From Euzebya pacifica (GTDB lineage: Bacteria > Actinomycetota > Nitriliruptoria > Euzebyales > Euzebyaceae): a DNA stretch of 64,000 nucleotides. Shown here piece by piece: positions 16,638-26,815 of this stretch; position 1 is the first letter of the stretch, and every line of letters starts with the position of its first letter. The stretch is taken from contig NZ_CP031165.1 in NCBI RefSeq assembly GCF_003344865.1, positions 1,741,910 through 1,805,909 on the forward strand, given 5' to 3'. The notes beneath the pieces are model-generated. The model was not told the DNA's origin. It made no database searches and saw nothing but the letters and a program-made list of their open reading frames with translations. The translations under genes were made by a program, and so were the position numbers.

Positions 16638-18062
16638 GTGGTCACCAGCGCGGTCGAGAAGATCGACGACACCAAGGTCAAGCTCTCCATCACCATCGAC
16701 CCCGACGAGGTGTCGTCGGCGCTGGACCAGGCGGTCACGCGCCTGTCCCAGTCGGTCAAGGTGCCCGGGTTCCGGCCCGGCAAGAAGGTCCCCCTGAAGG
16801 TCCTGGAAGGACGCCTCGGCAAGGGTGCCGTCCGCGAGGAGGCCATCCGCGAGGCGTTCCCGGGCTTCTACTCCCAGGCCCTCTCGGAGCACGAGATCTC
16901 CCCGGTCGGCCCGCCGGAGTTCGACGTCGACGCCTTCGAGCCCGGCGCCGAGGGTGCCTTCACGGCCACCGTCGACGTGCGTCCCGAGTTCGAGGTCCCC
17001 GAGTTCGAGGGCATGACGATCACGCACCCCGAGTGGGAGCTGACCGACGAGGAGCTGCACGCCAACCTCGACCAGGTCCGCGAGCGCTTCGCCGAGGTCG
17101 AGACCGTCGAGCGCCCGGCCCAGAAGGGCGACTTCGTCACCGTCACCATCAGCGGCAAGAAGGCCGATGGGACCGAGGTCGAGGAAGCCTCTGCCGAGGA
17201 CATGCTCTACCAGGTCCCCGAGGAGGACACCGACAGCGAGCTGGACACCCAGCTGGTCGGCGCCTCCGCCGGTGACGTGCTGGAGTTCACCGACGTCCTG
17301 GGGCCCGACTACCCCGACGGGCTGGCCGGCCAGGAGATCAGCTTCACCGCCATCGTCAAGGAGGTGAAGGTCAAGACGCTGCCCGAGCTCGACGACGAGT
17401 TCGCCCTGACCGCCAGCGAGTTCGACACCATCGACGAGCTGATGGACGACCTTCGCACCCAGGCCGGCGCCGAGAAGCGCCAGATGGCCGTCGCCAACCT
17501 GCGTGGCGCCGTCATCGAGGCGATCGCCGAGCTGGTGGAGATCCCGCTGCCCGAGAGCCTCGTCGAGGAGGAGCAGCGCTTCCGCCTGAACCGCCTCGCC
17601 CACCAGGCCCAGCACGCCGGCCTGTCGATGGACCAGTTCCTCTCCATCGCCGGCGGCGACGACCCGCAGGCCCTGATGGACCAGATCCGCGAGGAGTCGG
17701 AGAACACCGTCAAGGCCCAGCTCGTCGTCGACGAGATCGGCCAGAAGGTCGGCATCACCGTCGAGCGCGAGGACCTCGGCCAGGAAGTCGCTCGCCAGGC
17801 GATGCGCATGGGCCGCGACCCGAACGAGATCGCGGAGATGATGCTGCACCCCGACCGCATCGGGGCGCTGTACGCCGACGCCTACCGTCGCAAGACCATC
17901 GACCACGTGCTCGAGCACGTCGAGATCACCGACGCCCCACCGCCCGAGCCCGAGCCCGAAGAGTCCGAGCTCGAGGACACCGACGTCGAGGACACCGAGC
18001 CGACCGAGCTCGAGGACACCGAGGCTGAGGTCGAGGAGACCGAGGCCGACGAGGAGGAGTGA
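16638..18062 (+). CDS. tig: Trigger factor, ribosome-associated chaperone and prolyl isomerase
   Basis: Binds near the ribosomal exit tunnel and shields nascent chains. The 474-residue protein shows the N-terminal ribosome-binding domain with the conserved loop GFRPGKKVP (about residues 45-53, matching the GFRxGKxP signature). A central FKBP-type domain (about 150-240, KGDFVTVTISGKKADG) and a helical C-terminal chaperone domain follow. The last 45 residues are an acidic Glu/Asp/Thr repeat tail, as in other actinobacterial trigger factors. Start is GTG at 16638. It heads a tig-clpP-clpX cluster, with an antisense gene inserted after a strong terminator. Confidence 0.95.
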   Translation: MVTSAVEKIDDTKVKLSITIDPDEVSSALDQAVTRLSQSVKVPGFRPGKKVPLKVLEGRLGKGAVREEAIREAFPGFYSQALSEHEISPVGPPEFDVDAFEPGAEGAFTATVDVRPEFEVPEFEGMTITHPEWELTDEELHANLDQVRERFAEVETVERPAQKGDFVTVTISGKKADGTEVEEASAEDMLYQVPEEDTDSELDTQLVGASAGDVLEFTDVLGPDYPDGLAGQEISFTAIVKEVKVKTLPELDDEFALTASEFDTIDELMDDLRTQAGAEKRQMAVANLRGAVIEAIAELVEIPLPESLVEEEQRFRLNRLAHQAQHAGLSMDQFLSIAGGDDPQALMDQIREESENTVKAQLVVDEIGQKVGITVEREDLGQEVARQAMRMGRDPNEIAEMMLHPDRIGALYADAYRRKTIDHVLEHVEITDAPPPEPEPEESELEDTDVEDTEPTELEDTEAEVEETEADEEE

Positions 18063-18090
18063 CCTCCCCTCTTCGATCGACGAGACACCA

Positions 18091-18123
18091 ACGACGGCGG
18101 CACCCATCGGGTGCCGCCGTCGT
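18091..18123. terminator. Strong hairpin between tig and the convergent gene
   Basis: A perfect 15-bp stem, ACGACGGCGGCACCC with its complement, closes on a 3-base loop (ATC). It lies 28 bases after the tig stop and 39 bases from the stop of the convergent gene, so it can end both transcripts. No T-run is present. Confidence 0.8.
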
Positions 18124-18162
18124 CGTGTGCAAGGACCTCTGCGGCCCGGGCCCCCGGGTCCC

Positions 18163-19434
18163 TCAGTCCACGGACCTGACGAGCAGGGCCCGGCAGGTCA
18201 CGTCGTCGACCAGGACCTCCACCGGGACCTCCATGGGGTCGTCGGCGGGCGAGGTGGCCAGCGTCAGCGGGTCGGTCTCGCCGTCGACCTCGAACTGCGT
18301 GTCGGCGGCGATCTCGACGCGCGCCACGAGCGGGCTGCGGGACGCACTGTCGCCGTCCATGCACGACGGCACCTCCTGCACGTCAGCCGGCAGCTCCAGC
18401 TCGACCTCGCCACGACGGTCCCACACGTGCCGCAGGACGGCCTCGTGGCGGGTTGCACCTCGTAACGACGATCCGCGCCAGGTCGTGCGGGGCAGGACCG
18501 CAAGCTCGACCACCCGGCGCTCGCTGACGCGGGCGGCCAGCGGCCCGCCGATGACTGCCCAGCCACCACCGGTGTCGGCCGGCGAGATCATCACGTCGAT
18601 CGGCACGGGCGCCTCGTCGGGACACGTCGGCGGGATCGTGGCCGGGTCCTGACGACACCAGGTCGTCCCCCCGTCGCGACCCACCACCAACCAGCCGTCG
18701 GTGATGTGCCAGCCGTCGCGCGGCAGCCGCAGCAGGGTCGCCTGGAAGCTGTGGTCCAGCATCCGGTTGACCGCCGGAGGCGCCGCGTCCAGGGGCGGGA
18801 CGAGGGGCTCGGGCTCGACCCTGCACGACGTCGGCGTCCCGAGCGGGCGGCCGCCGGCCAGCGGCGAGGACGCCGCTCCCCGCGTGTCGGTGGGCTCCAC
18901 CTGCTCACCGATGCGAAGGGGGTCCTCGGCGTCTCCCCGCCCCTCGATCCGCTCGAACTCCCTGCTGGTCAGGTCGTCATCGGGGGTGGGGGCGTCCAGG
19001 GCGACCAGGTCGGCGGGCGCACGGCCGCTGATCGCGGCGCTGTAGCGCAGCCCCGCCGGGTCGTACAGGGCGCCGAGGTGCGGGTCGACGAACTGCCGGG
19101 CCGCGGGACACCACCCGACCAGGCTGCCGATCGGCCCGTCGACGGTGCCGAACGCCTCGACGACGTGCACGGTGTCGTCGGCGAGGTGGCTGGCGAACAC
19201 CGGCGTGCCGTCGTCCAGCTGGGCAGCGCGGACGGTGCCGGCCTCGGGCAGCAGCAGGACGTTGGCGGGGGCATCGACGGCGAACAGCAGCCGGCCGAGC
19301 AGGCCGACGCCGATGACGACGGCCACCAGGACGGGCCACCGGCGGGTGGTGGGTTCGGCCGGTCCGTCGGGGCTGCCGAAGCCCGCGACGGGAGGGTCAC
19401 CGGGAATGCTGTTGGTGGGCGTCGTGTCGGTCAC
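18163..19434 (-). CDS. Membrane-anchored protein with a Rieske-like but ligand-free region
   Basis: A 423-residue protein with one transmembrane segment near residues 32-50 ([18 protein letters not shown]) after a short Pro/Thr-rich cytoplasmic part; the rest is extracytoplasmic. Residues about 60-120 follow a Rieske-like order ([17 protein letters not shown], then [20 protein letters not shown]), yet the Cys-His pairs that hold the 2Fe-2S cluster are not there. The remaining 280 residues are unrecognised. The start GTG 19434 was chosen because upstream sequence belongs to the clpP promoter; no strong ribosome site is visible. It is antisense between tig and clpP. Function unknown. Confidence 0.6.
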   Translation of the reverse strand: MTDTTPTNSIPGDPPVAGFGSPDGPAEPTTRRWPVLVAVVIGVGLLGRLLFAVDAPANVLLLPEAGTVRAAQLDDGTPVFASHLADDTVHVVEAFGTVDGPIGSLVGWCPAARQFVDPHLGALYDPAGLRYSAAISGRAPADLVALDAPTPDDDLTSREFERIEGRGDAEDPLRIGEQVEPTDTRGAASSPLAGGRPLGTPTSCRVEPEPLVPPLDAAPPAVNRMLDHSFQATLLRLPRDGWHITDGWLVVGRDGGTTWCRQDPATIPPTCPDEAPVPIDVMISPADTGGGWAVIGGPLAARVSERRVVELAVLPRTTWRGSSLRGATRHEAVLRHVWDRRGEVELELPADVQEVPSCMDGDSASRSPLVARVEIAADTQFEVDGETDPLTLATSPADDPMEVPVEVLVDDVTCRALLVRSVD

Positions 19435-19536
19435 GAGCGAGGACGGTATCGTGGCGAACCCAGCGCGCCGGTGTCGGCGTCCCGGTCCGTCCGGCGCAGC
19501 CGCACTCGCCCCACATGCCCGACGCAGGAGCAACAC

Positions 19537-20205
19537 TTGGACATCTCCACCACCCCCGTCGCCAGCACCGGCGAGGTCTCGCGGTACGAGGTCTTCAACT
19601 ACCTCGTCCCAACCGTGATCGAGACGACCAACCGCGGCGAGCGTGCGTTCGACATCTACTCGCGGCTGCTCAAGGACCGGATCATCTTCCTCGGGACGCC
19701 GATCAACGACGAGATCGCGAACCTGATCATGGCCCAGCTCCTCCACCTGGAGGGCGAGGACCCCGAGAAGGACATCAACCTCTACATCAACTCCCCGGGT
19801 GGCTCGGTCACCAGCGCCCTGGGCATCTACGACACGATGACCTTCATCAAGCCGAAGGTCTCCACGATCTGCATGGGACAGGCCGCCTCGGCCGCCGCGA
19901 TCCTGCTGGCTGCGGGGGAGAAGGGCAAGCGCTTCATCCTCCCGCACGCCCGCGTCCTGATCCACCAGCCGCACGGTGGGGCAGAGGGCCAGTCCACCGA
20001 CATCGAGATCGCCGCCAAGGAGGTCCAGCGCATCCGGGACCAGCTGGACGCGATCCTCGCCGAGAAGACCGGCCAGCCGGTGGAGAAGATCACCGCCGAC
20101 ACCGACCGCGACTTCATCATGAACGCGACCGAGGCCGTCGAGTACGGCATCGTCGACCAGGTGATCCAGGCCCGCGCGGCGCAGGGCGAGTCACCGATGG
20201 CATAG
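19537..20205 (+). CDS. clpP: ATP-dependent Clp protease proteolytic subunit
   Basis: Serine peptidase forming the double-heptamer chamber that works with ClpX encoded next. The 222-residue product has catalytic Ser118 (GQAASAAA), His143 (LIHQPHGG) and Asp192 (TDRDF) with the canonical 25- and 49-residue spacing. I chose TTG 19537 because GCAGGAG lies 6 bases upstream and the frame beyond it reads through the convergent gene's promoter. The N-terminus of about 25 residues before the mature fold suggests a self-cleaved propeptide, as known for ClpP. clpX follows after 158 bases that contain a weak hairpin at 20217-20240. Confidence 0.96.
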   Translation: MDISTTPVASTGEVSRYEVFNYLVPTVIETTNRGERAFDIYSRLLKDRIIFLGTPINDEIANLIMAQLLHLEGEDPEKDINLYINSPGGSVTSALGIYDTMTFIKPKVSTICMGQAASAAAILLAAGEKGKRFILPHARVLIHQPHGGAEGQSTDIEIAAKEVQRIRDQLDAILAEKTGQPVEKITADTDRDFIMNATEAVEYGIVDQVIQARAAQGESPMA

Positions 20206-20363
20206 GCCGTCTGGACCCCGCCGGCTAAGACCTCGGCGGGACAGGTCGATGATGGGAATGGATCGACTGCTCCCGCCGATGTCACCCCCCGGGGTTACGA
20301 TGGCGATCGGCCTGCACGGGCGGGCCGAGGGCGACAACCGCAAGGCGACTGGGAAGGGCGACG

Positions 20364-21626
<1,263 letters not shown>

Positions 21627-21682
21627 CCCAGTGCTCGGCGTGACCCAGACTGGACGTGATCCAGGGTCGCACCGCAGACGTG

Positions 21683-21716
21683 ACGAGAGGCGCCGGCAGC
21701 TGCCGGCGCCTCTCGT
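21683..21716. terminator. 34-bp perfect palindrome after clpX
   Basis: ACGAGAGGCGCCGGC and its exact complement flank a self-complementary AGCT centre, giving an uninterrupted 34-bp palindrome that would fold as a 15-bp stem. It lies 57 bases after the clpX stop and 48 from the convergent gene's stop. A bidirectional terminator is the simplest role; the absence of any asymmetric loop also permits a protein-binding or cruciform site. Confidence 0.7.
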
Positions 21717-21763
21717 GTTGTCCAGTGCCTGGTCCTGGGGGCCCGTCCGGGCCCGGTGACCGA

Positions 21764-22207
21764 CTAGGCCTCGCGGACCGCGTGGTGGTCGACCGCGCCG
21801 GGGACGTCGTCGTCGGCGTCGTCGACGCGGACGGCCTGCTCCTCGGCGGGGACACCGGCGTCGGGCTGGCCGCTGTCGTCGACGTGCGGTTCGGTGAGCG
21901 GCCGCTCGGCGACGAGGTCCTTCTCGTTGTCGATGCCGGTCGGGGTGTCGGCGTCATCGGCCAACGACGTCGACGTGGTGCCCTCCACCGGGCCGCGCTC
22001 CACCGGCTGGTCGGGGCGTTCGCGTGCCAGCTTGCCGTCCAACGACTCACCCTCGCGCTGCTCGGCCTCGGTCGTGCCGTGGGCGAAGGACGCAACGGGC
22101 TTCTGGGGCATCTCCGCCGGCAGCTTGTCGGCGTCGAGGCGCTCGCCGGACTGGTCGTCATGGTTCCGGGCGGTCTGGTCGATGGCGGGGGAGTCGTGGT
22201 CGGTCAT
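21764..22207 (-). CDS. Acidic DUF5709-like protein
   Basis: A 147-residue, highly charged and probably mostly disordered cytoplasmic protein. Residues about 22-66 carry the DUF5709-like pattern: ERLDADKLPAEMP, then HGTTEAEQREGESLDGKL and a following arginine/glutamate stretch. The C-terminal part is rich in Asp, Glu and Pro. I chose ATG 22207 because the domain begins soon after; the frame extending to 22408 runs antisense through the hydrolase. The same pattern occurs fused to an acetyltransferase in the gene at 24525-25424. The function of this family is not known. Confidence 0.7.
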   Translation of the reverse strand: MTDHDSPAIDQTARNHDDQSGERLDADKLPAEMPQKPVASFAHGTTEAEQREGESLDGKLARERPDQPVERGPVEGTTSTSLADDADTPTGIDNEKDLVAERPLTEPHVDDSGQPDAGVPAEEQAVRVDDADDDVPGAVDHHAVREA

Positions 22208-22238
22208 GGCAGTGTCTCTACCCACGACCCGGGCCGAT

Positions 22239-23065
22239 TCACACCCGTTCGAGCTGTCCCAGGAACCCGACCACTGCGTCGTCCAGGGCGTCCGGCGCAT
22301 CCAGCTGGGGGCAGTGGGCCGCCCCCGGGACGATCTGCAGGCGTGCGTCCGGCATGGCCTCGACGACCAACGGGGCGATGGCGGCCATGCCCACCTCGTC
22401 GTGTTCACCGAGCAGCAGGAGGGTGGGCACGTCGACCTCTCCCAGGTGTGGCCAGGCCGGGGGTCGTTCGGCGGCCTCGCCCACCGGCGCTGCGGCCAAC
22501 GCGCGACCGTTCATGTCGAGGAACAGTTCGCGTGCCTCGCCGGTGACCCGCCCCTCCGGCTGTCGTGCACCGTCCAGCCAGTACCGCGCCTCGATCCGGT
22601 TCAGCTCGGTGGTGTCGCCGGACGCGTCGGCCGCCCGGTAGTCCTCCTCCACGGCAGCCTCCGCCGGATCGGTCACCCAGCGGTCCTCGGGCGCCCCGGA
22701 GGGCAGGGCCCCGATGAGCACCAACCCGTCGACCCGGTTGGGGTTGGCGATCGTGCAGTCCAGCGCCAGCCCACCACCCATGCTGTTGCCGACCAGCACA
22801 GCCGTTGCCAGCCCTGCGTCGTCCATGACCGCCAGCAGGTCGTCGAGGTCGTCATGGGCCTCCGCGCGGTACGTGGTGTCGCCGAAGCCGCGTCGGTCGT
22901 AGGTGATGACCTGGACCCCGGCACGTTCCGCCCAGACCGGTGCGCAGCGCTCCCAGATCCGCCGGTCGCCCACGCCCGGGTGCAGCGCCAGGACTCCGGG
23001 TGCACCAACGTCCCCCCACCGGTCACCGCCAGCATCGCCGACCCGCTCTCGACCATCCAGCTCAT
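22239..23065 (-). pseudogene. Alpha/beta hydrolase with apparent frameshift near its N-terminus
   Basis: The body (22239 to about 23010) encodes a typical alpha/beta hydrolase: oxyanion segment LALHPGVGDRRIW, nucleophile elbow VGNSMGGGLAL with catalytic Ser, a late Asp (LGEHDEV) and a catalytic His (GAAHCPQLD). This frame has no credible start: it runs without ATG or GTG to implausible sequence upstream. The best start signal, GGGGAGG six bases before ATG 23065, is in another frame, which reads MSWMVESGSAMLAVTGG. Adding one base to the run of six C (minus strand G) at 23012-23017 joins the two into one natural protein of about 275 residues. It may be a sequencing error, a recent mutation or slippage. 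Confidence 0.75.
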
Positions 23066-23116
23066 CGTGTTCCTCCCCTGCCCACTCACCGGCTCGTGGC
23101 GGCATCCTACGCAGAA

Positions 23117-23145
23117 CGGCCCGGACGCGGTGGGCGTCCGGGCCG
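23117..23145 (-). terminator. Hairpin terminator of the subtilase gene
   Basis: A perfect 12-bp stem, CGGCCCGGACGC with its complement, encloses the 5-base loop GGTGG. It lies 31 bases beyond the subtilase stop on the minus strand and before the hydrolase ribosome site, separating the two transcripts. Confidence 0.7.
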
Positions 23146-23175
23146 GTCACTGCGGGAACGACCCGCGACGTTCGA

Positions 23176-24405
23176 TCAGCAGCGGATGTAGCCCGCCCCG
23201 TCGCTGTCCCCGAAGCTGTCGCTCGCCGGGTTGAGGTTCCAGCTGTACAGCCGGGCGTCGAAATGGGCGTTCATGAACGCGCAGGTGTCGCCGCCCTTGG
23301 CGTCGGGGGCGTCCTCGTCGCCCATCAGCCAGGCGACCGACCGGCCGATGACGTCCAGCTCCGGGTCCGGTGTGATCGCGCCCCATCCGACGACGGCGTA
23401 GGGGGCGACGGGCAGGGTCGGGAGGGTTCCGAAGCCCACGCCGGAGGACGCGGGCAGCACCGCGCCTTCCTGCAGCGAGCGGCGCAGGTCCCACGTGTCG
23501 AGCTGGATCCCGTCGGCGTCGACCATCAGGCCCTCGGCGGTGATGCCACCGACGTGGCCGGTCCGCTGACGCGCCTCCAGCAGCACCGCGGAGGCGACAC
23601 CGGCGGCCAACGGCGTGGCGAAGGAGGTCCCGGACGGGCTGGACAGCTCGGTGGTGCAAGTCGCGCAGTAGGGCAGGTCCTGGGTGAAGTCGGCGACGAA
23701 CTCCGGCGACGTGCCCGACAGCAGCTCCTTGCCCTCGTCGTCACCCTCGGCGTAGCCCGCCATGGAGACGACCCACCACGGACCGGACGTGCCGTCGACC
23801 GACGCAAGCGACGGGTCGTTGGGCGACGCGCCGAAGTGCGCCTTGCCGCCCTCGACGACACCGGTGTAGCTGGAGGAGACGGCCGGCAGCGGCACGGCGG
23901 TGGCGAACCCGTAGGAGGTCGTGACGATGTCGATCCCGGGCTGGTCGAACGCCCAGTCCTCGGCGTCGGCACCGGAACCGGCGACGAACAGCACGATCGC
24001 CTCCGGGTTGCCGCGGACGACCGAACCGGCGACGCCGACGCCGTGGTTCGAGCCGTCGGGCAGGATCTTGCGGTCACGCCCGTCGAGGTTGACGGCGATG
24101 ATGTTGGTGCCGGTGAAGTGGTACAGCTCGCCCTCCTTCAACGACGTCCAGAACGCTTCCCCGTCCTCCTCGTAGGTGCCGGACAGCGTCAGGACATGGC
24201 TGCTGTCGATCCCGAACTCGTCGAGGACGTCCTGGGTGACCGACGACTCCGCCACCTGGAAGAACTCGTGGTACGGGTTGATGCCCGAGTCGATCGGGGC
24301 CACCACGACCCGTGGGGCGGGCGGCGCGTGGACGGGGTCGGCCCCGGCAGGCAGCACGCTGCTCATCAGGGCGAGCAGAAGGACGGTCAGGGCAGCAAGG
24401 CGCAC
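23176..24405 (-). CDS. Secreted subtilisin-family serine protease (S8)
   Basis: A 409-residue exported peptidase. The N-terminus is a signal peptide (RLAALTVLLLALMSSVLPAGA). Catalytic residues follow the S8 order: Asp39 (APIDSGINPY), His121 (SNHGVGVAGSV) and Ser261 (SSPSGTSFATPLAAG). No obvious I9 propeptide separates the signal peptide from the Asp motif, which starts within 15 residues of the predicted cleavage site; that is unusual. The C-terminal 120 residues after the Ser motif include two cysteines and are unrecognised. I chose GTG 24405, with GGAG 8 bases upstream; GTG 24453 is the alternative and would add 16 residues. Extracellular protein degradation is likely, substrate unknown. 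Confidence 0.85.
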   Translation of the reverse strand: MRLAALTVLLLALMSSVLPAGADPVHAPPAPRVVVAPIDSGINPYHEFFQVAESSVTQDVLDEFGIDSSHVLTLSGTYEEDGEAFWTSLKEGELYHFTGTNIIAVNLDGRDRKILPDGSNHGVGVAGSVVRGNPEAIVLFVAGSGADAEDWAFDQPGIDIVTTSYGFATAVPLPAVSSSYTGVVEGGKAHFGASPNDPSLASVDGTSGPWWVVSMAGYAEGDDEGKELLSGTSPEFVADFTQDLPYCATCTTELSSPSGTSFATPLAAGVASAVLLEARQRTGHVGGITAEGLMVDADGIQLDTWDLRRSLQEGAVLPASSGVGFGTLPTLPVAPYAVVGWGAITPDPELDVIGRSVAWLMGDEDAPDAKGGDTCAFMNAHFDARLYSWNLNPASDSFGDSDGAGYIRC

Positions 24406-24524
24406 AGCAGGATCTCCGGTCGGAACGGCGGGTTCACCGTTCCTGTTCGCCACGAGGCCCTGCCGTTCCTCCTGTCGAATCGTTCAAATCCTGACGAGAC
24501 AGTCGTCCACGAGGCGATCCAGCC

Positions 24525-25424
24525 CTACCGGGGGTCGCTGGACAGCAGGGCCCAGCGTTCGTGGTCGCGCCAGGCCCCGTCCAGGTACAGGTAGTCCCGC
24601 GAGTAGCCCTCGCGGCGAAAACCCAGCCGTTCGGCCAGGCGGATCGAGCGGGTGTTCTCCGGCCGGATGTTGGCCTCGGCCCGGTGCAGCCCCATGGTGT
24701 CGAACAGCTCGCCGAGCACCAGGCGCATACCGGCCTGCATCAGCCCACGGCCGGCGCAGGCCTCGAAGGCGTAGTAACCGAGGTAGGTGCTGCGGAAGAC
24801 GCCCATGACGATCTCGTTGGCGTTGACGACACCGACCATGCCCTCGTCGCAGCGGATGACGAAGGACACGAACCGGTCCTCGGGTCGGTCGACCAGCGCC
24901 TTGAACCCGTCGAGGTCGTCGGGCGGCGACACCCACGGGGTGTGCAGCTTCGTGCTCGCCGCCACCGCGTCCAGGAACTCCTCTGCGTCGCCGTGGGTCA
25001 GCCGGCTGACGGTCACGACGTCGAGGTCCCGGTCCCGGTCGACGAGGTGGATGGCGTCCTCCTCGGCGCTGCGGAACCCGCGCGGTTGGCCGGAGTCGTC
25101 GTCGTGGCGGTCCGACCGGCCCCGGATCGACGTCATGGAGTTGGTCGGGTCGGCGTCCTCGTCGTCGCCGGCGAGGATGTCCGGCGAGTCGTCGCTGTCG
25201 TTGTCGTCCTTGTCGCTGGCCCGTCCGTCGTCGGAGACCTCGGGTTCCTCGCGCCGCAACTTGTGGCTGAGCGACTCGCCCCGGGCCTGCTCGGCCTCGG
25301 TGGTGCCGAAGGCCCGCGAGGCGAGCGGCCGATCATCGGGGAACTCCTCTGGCAGGAGGTCGGCGTCGAGCGCCTCCCCGTCCTGGTCGGGGTCGTTGAC
25401 GATGGTCGGCCTGTGTTCGCTCAT
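24525..25424 (-). CDS. Fusion of a DUF5709-like region to a GNAT acetyltransferase
   Basis: A 299-residue protein of two parts. Residues about 15-55 repeat the DUF5709-like pattern of the gene at 21764-22207 (EALDADLLPEEFP, then GTTEAEQARGESLSHKL). An acidic, serine- and aspartate-rich linker follows to about residue 120. Residues about 125-299 are a RimJ/RimL-type GNAT domain: VTVSRLTHGDAEEFL, GLMQAGMRLVLGELFDTMGLHR, and the closing ANIRPENTRSIRLAERLGF. The GNAT part would transfer an acetyl group from acetyl-CoA to an N-terminus or amine. The frame is continuous and ATG 25424 opens the N-terminal part, so the fusion looks real. The role of the added domain is unknown. Confidence 0.78.
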   Translation of the reverse strand: MSEHRPTIVNDPDQDGEALDADLLPEEFPDDRPLASRAFGTTEAEQARGESLSHKLRREEPEVSDDGRASDKDDNDSDDSPDILAGDDEDADPTNSMTSIRGRSDRHDDDSGQPRGFRSAEEDAIHLVDRDRDLDVVTVSRLTHGDAEEFLDAVAASTKLHTPWVSPPDDLDGFKALVDRPEDRFVSFVIRCDEGMVGVVNANEIVMGVFRSTYLGYYAFEACAGRGLMQAGMRLVLGELFDTMGLHRAEANIRPENTRSIRLAERLGFRREGYSRDYLYLDGAWRDHERWALLSSDPR

Positions 25425-25451
25425 CACGTCATCCTGTCGGCATCCGTCACG

Positions 25452-26720
25452 TCATTGAACACCCATACGGGCGATGATGTCGCCGAGACGGGGATCGGAG
25501 CGGACCTCGGCGAACACCGGGTCGGCCTCCAGCCGCCGCTGGTCGGTCCATCCGCGGTCGGTCGCCATGTACAGCCAGCGAACGGCCCCGTCGATGTCGC
25601 GCAGGCCGGCCCGGGCCGCCGCGGCCGTCACCGCGTGCTGCCAGTGCCCGTCGGGGTCGGTGTTCCAGCCGCCCTCGGCCGCCTGGAGCGCACGTTCGTA
25701 GCGGCCGCCGGCCACCAGGGCCGCGGCGATCGTCGACAGCGCCGCCGGACCGAGCCGTTCGTGGTCCTGCTCGGCGAGGCGCTCGAGGTCGTCGAACCGT
25801 CGGGTTCGTGCGAGGACCGCGGCCAGCGCCTGGGCAGCCGGTCGGCCGGGGCGCAGCTGGTACTCCTGGGCCACCATCTCCACGGCCTCGTCGTTGCGCC
25901 CCTGTCCCAGCGCCTGCTCGGCCATCGCGAGGGTCCGCTGCAGCTGCGGGCTGACCGCGTGGCCGGCGGGGCCCGCTGACGGGGCGTTGTGGTCGACCGG
26001 TGCCGGGTCACGAAGTGCGCCGAGCCGGCGCACGTTCTGCAGGCCCAGGAAGAAGGCGATCAGCAGCAGGAAGAACTGGCCGTTGGTCGCCGCCCAGTAG
26101 CCGCCGAACGCCGCGATCAGGATCGAGACGATCGACGTGATCCTGGCGGCGGCCTTCACCTTCACGAGGTCCAGCAGCGCCTCGAGGGACTGGCCGCCGT
26201 CCAGCGGGTACAGCGGCACGAGGTTGAGGATGCCCCAGCCGATGTTGATGAACAGCAGGTCGAGGAACAGCAGCTCGGGCAGCTGGTCGGTCGCCAGGGA
26301 CGCACCGAACGACAGCCGCATGATCTGGCCGAAGGAGCGTCCCTCGAGGCGGTCGAGCCCGAGGAGGCCGGCCTGCATGCCCACGTAGGCGATGGCGCCC
26401 AGGGCGAGCCCCACGCCGGGACCGGCGAGGGTCGAGACGAGCCGCCGGCCGGGTGTCAGCCGCCCCTCCGCCGAGGTCAGGCCGCCCATGGCGTACAGGG
26501 TGACCTGCGGTTCGCGGCCGAAGGACCGGAACGCCACGGCATGGCCCAGCTCGTGCCAGAGGATCCCGGCGAACACCATCGCGACCCACTCGAGGGCGAG
26601 CACGATGTCGAGGCCGCCGCTGTAGGCCGCCCGTTGCAGGCCGAAGAGTCCCATGATGATCCAGAAGGACGCGTCGACCCTGACGGGGATGGATCCGATC
26701 CGGAAGGTGAGTCCGCGCAT
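25452..26720 (-). CDS. Site-2-type membrane metalloprotease (M50) with TPR-like tail
   Basis: A 422-residue integral membrane protein. HELGH at residues 56-60 lies in the first helix core and supplies two zinc ligands; the third comes from the LDGG motif (LYPLDGGQSLE) near residue 175. Several hydrophobic segments lie between about 20 and 245. The C-terminal 150 residues are soluble helical repeats with A-rich pairs, like TPR units. Family members cleave membrane-bound anti-sigma factors or signal-peptide remnants; the target here cannot be told. I chose ATG 26720, with AGGA at about 8 bases; 26729 and 26747 are upstream options. It is divergent from valS. Confidence 0.85.
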   Translation of the reverse strand: MRGLTFRIGSIPVRVDASFWIIMGLFGLQRAAYSGGLDIVLALEWVAMVFAGILWHELGHAVAFRSFGREPQVTLYAMGGLTSAEGRLTPGRRLVSTLAGPGVGLALGAIAYVGMQAGLLGLDRLEGRSFGQIMRLSFGASLATDQLPELLFLDLLFINIGWGILNLVPLYPLDGGQSLEALLDLVKVKAAARITSIVSILIAAFGGYWAATNGQFFLLLIAFFLGLQNVRRLGALRDPAPVDHNAPSAGPAGHAVSPQLQRTLAMAEQALGQGRNDEAVEMVAQEYQLRPGRPAAQALAAVLARTRRFDDLERLAEQDHERLGPAALSTIAAALVAGGRYERALQAAEGGWNTDPDGHWQHAVTAAAARAGLRDIDGAVRWLYMATDRGWTDQRRLEADPVFAEVRSDPRLGDIIARMGVQ

Positions 26721-26815
26721 GGGGGCCATCCTGCCCGTGGATGCCACCGGCCGCGGGAAGCCGGTCGATCGGGCGGGCCGGCGAGGTGGTGGCTCGGCCC
26801 TACACTGCTGCTCCC

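Noticed and set aside
19435-19974. Longer start for the Rieske-like protein reaching into clpP
   Set aside because: The extension is antisense to clpP and its ribosome site, and has no domain. The GTG at 19434 precedes the membrane segment sensibly.
22673-23089. Separate small gene in a second frame over the hydrolase N-terminus
   Set aside because: Only its first 17 or so codons look like real protein and they join naturally to the hydrolase frame. Treated as one frameshifted gene.
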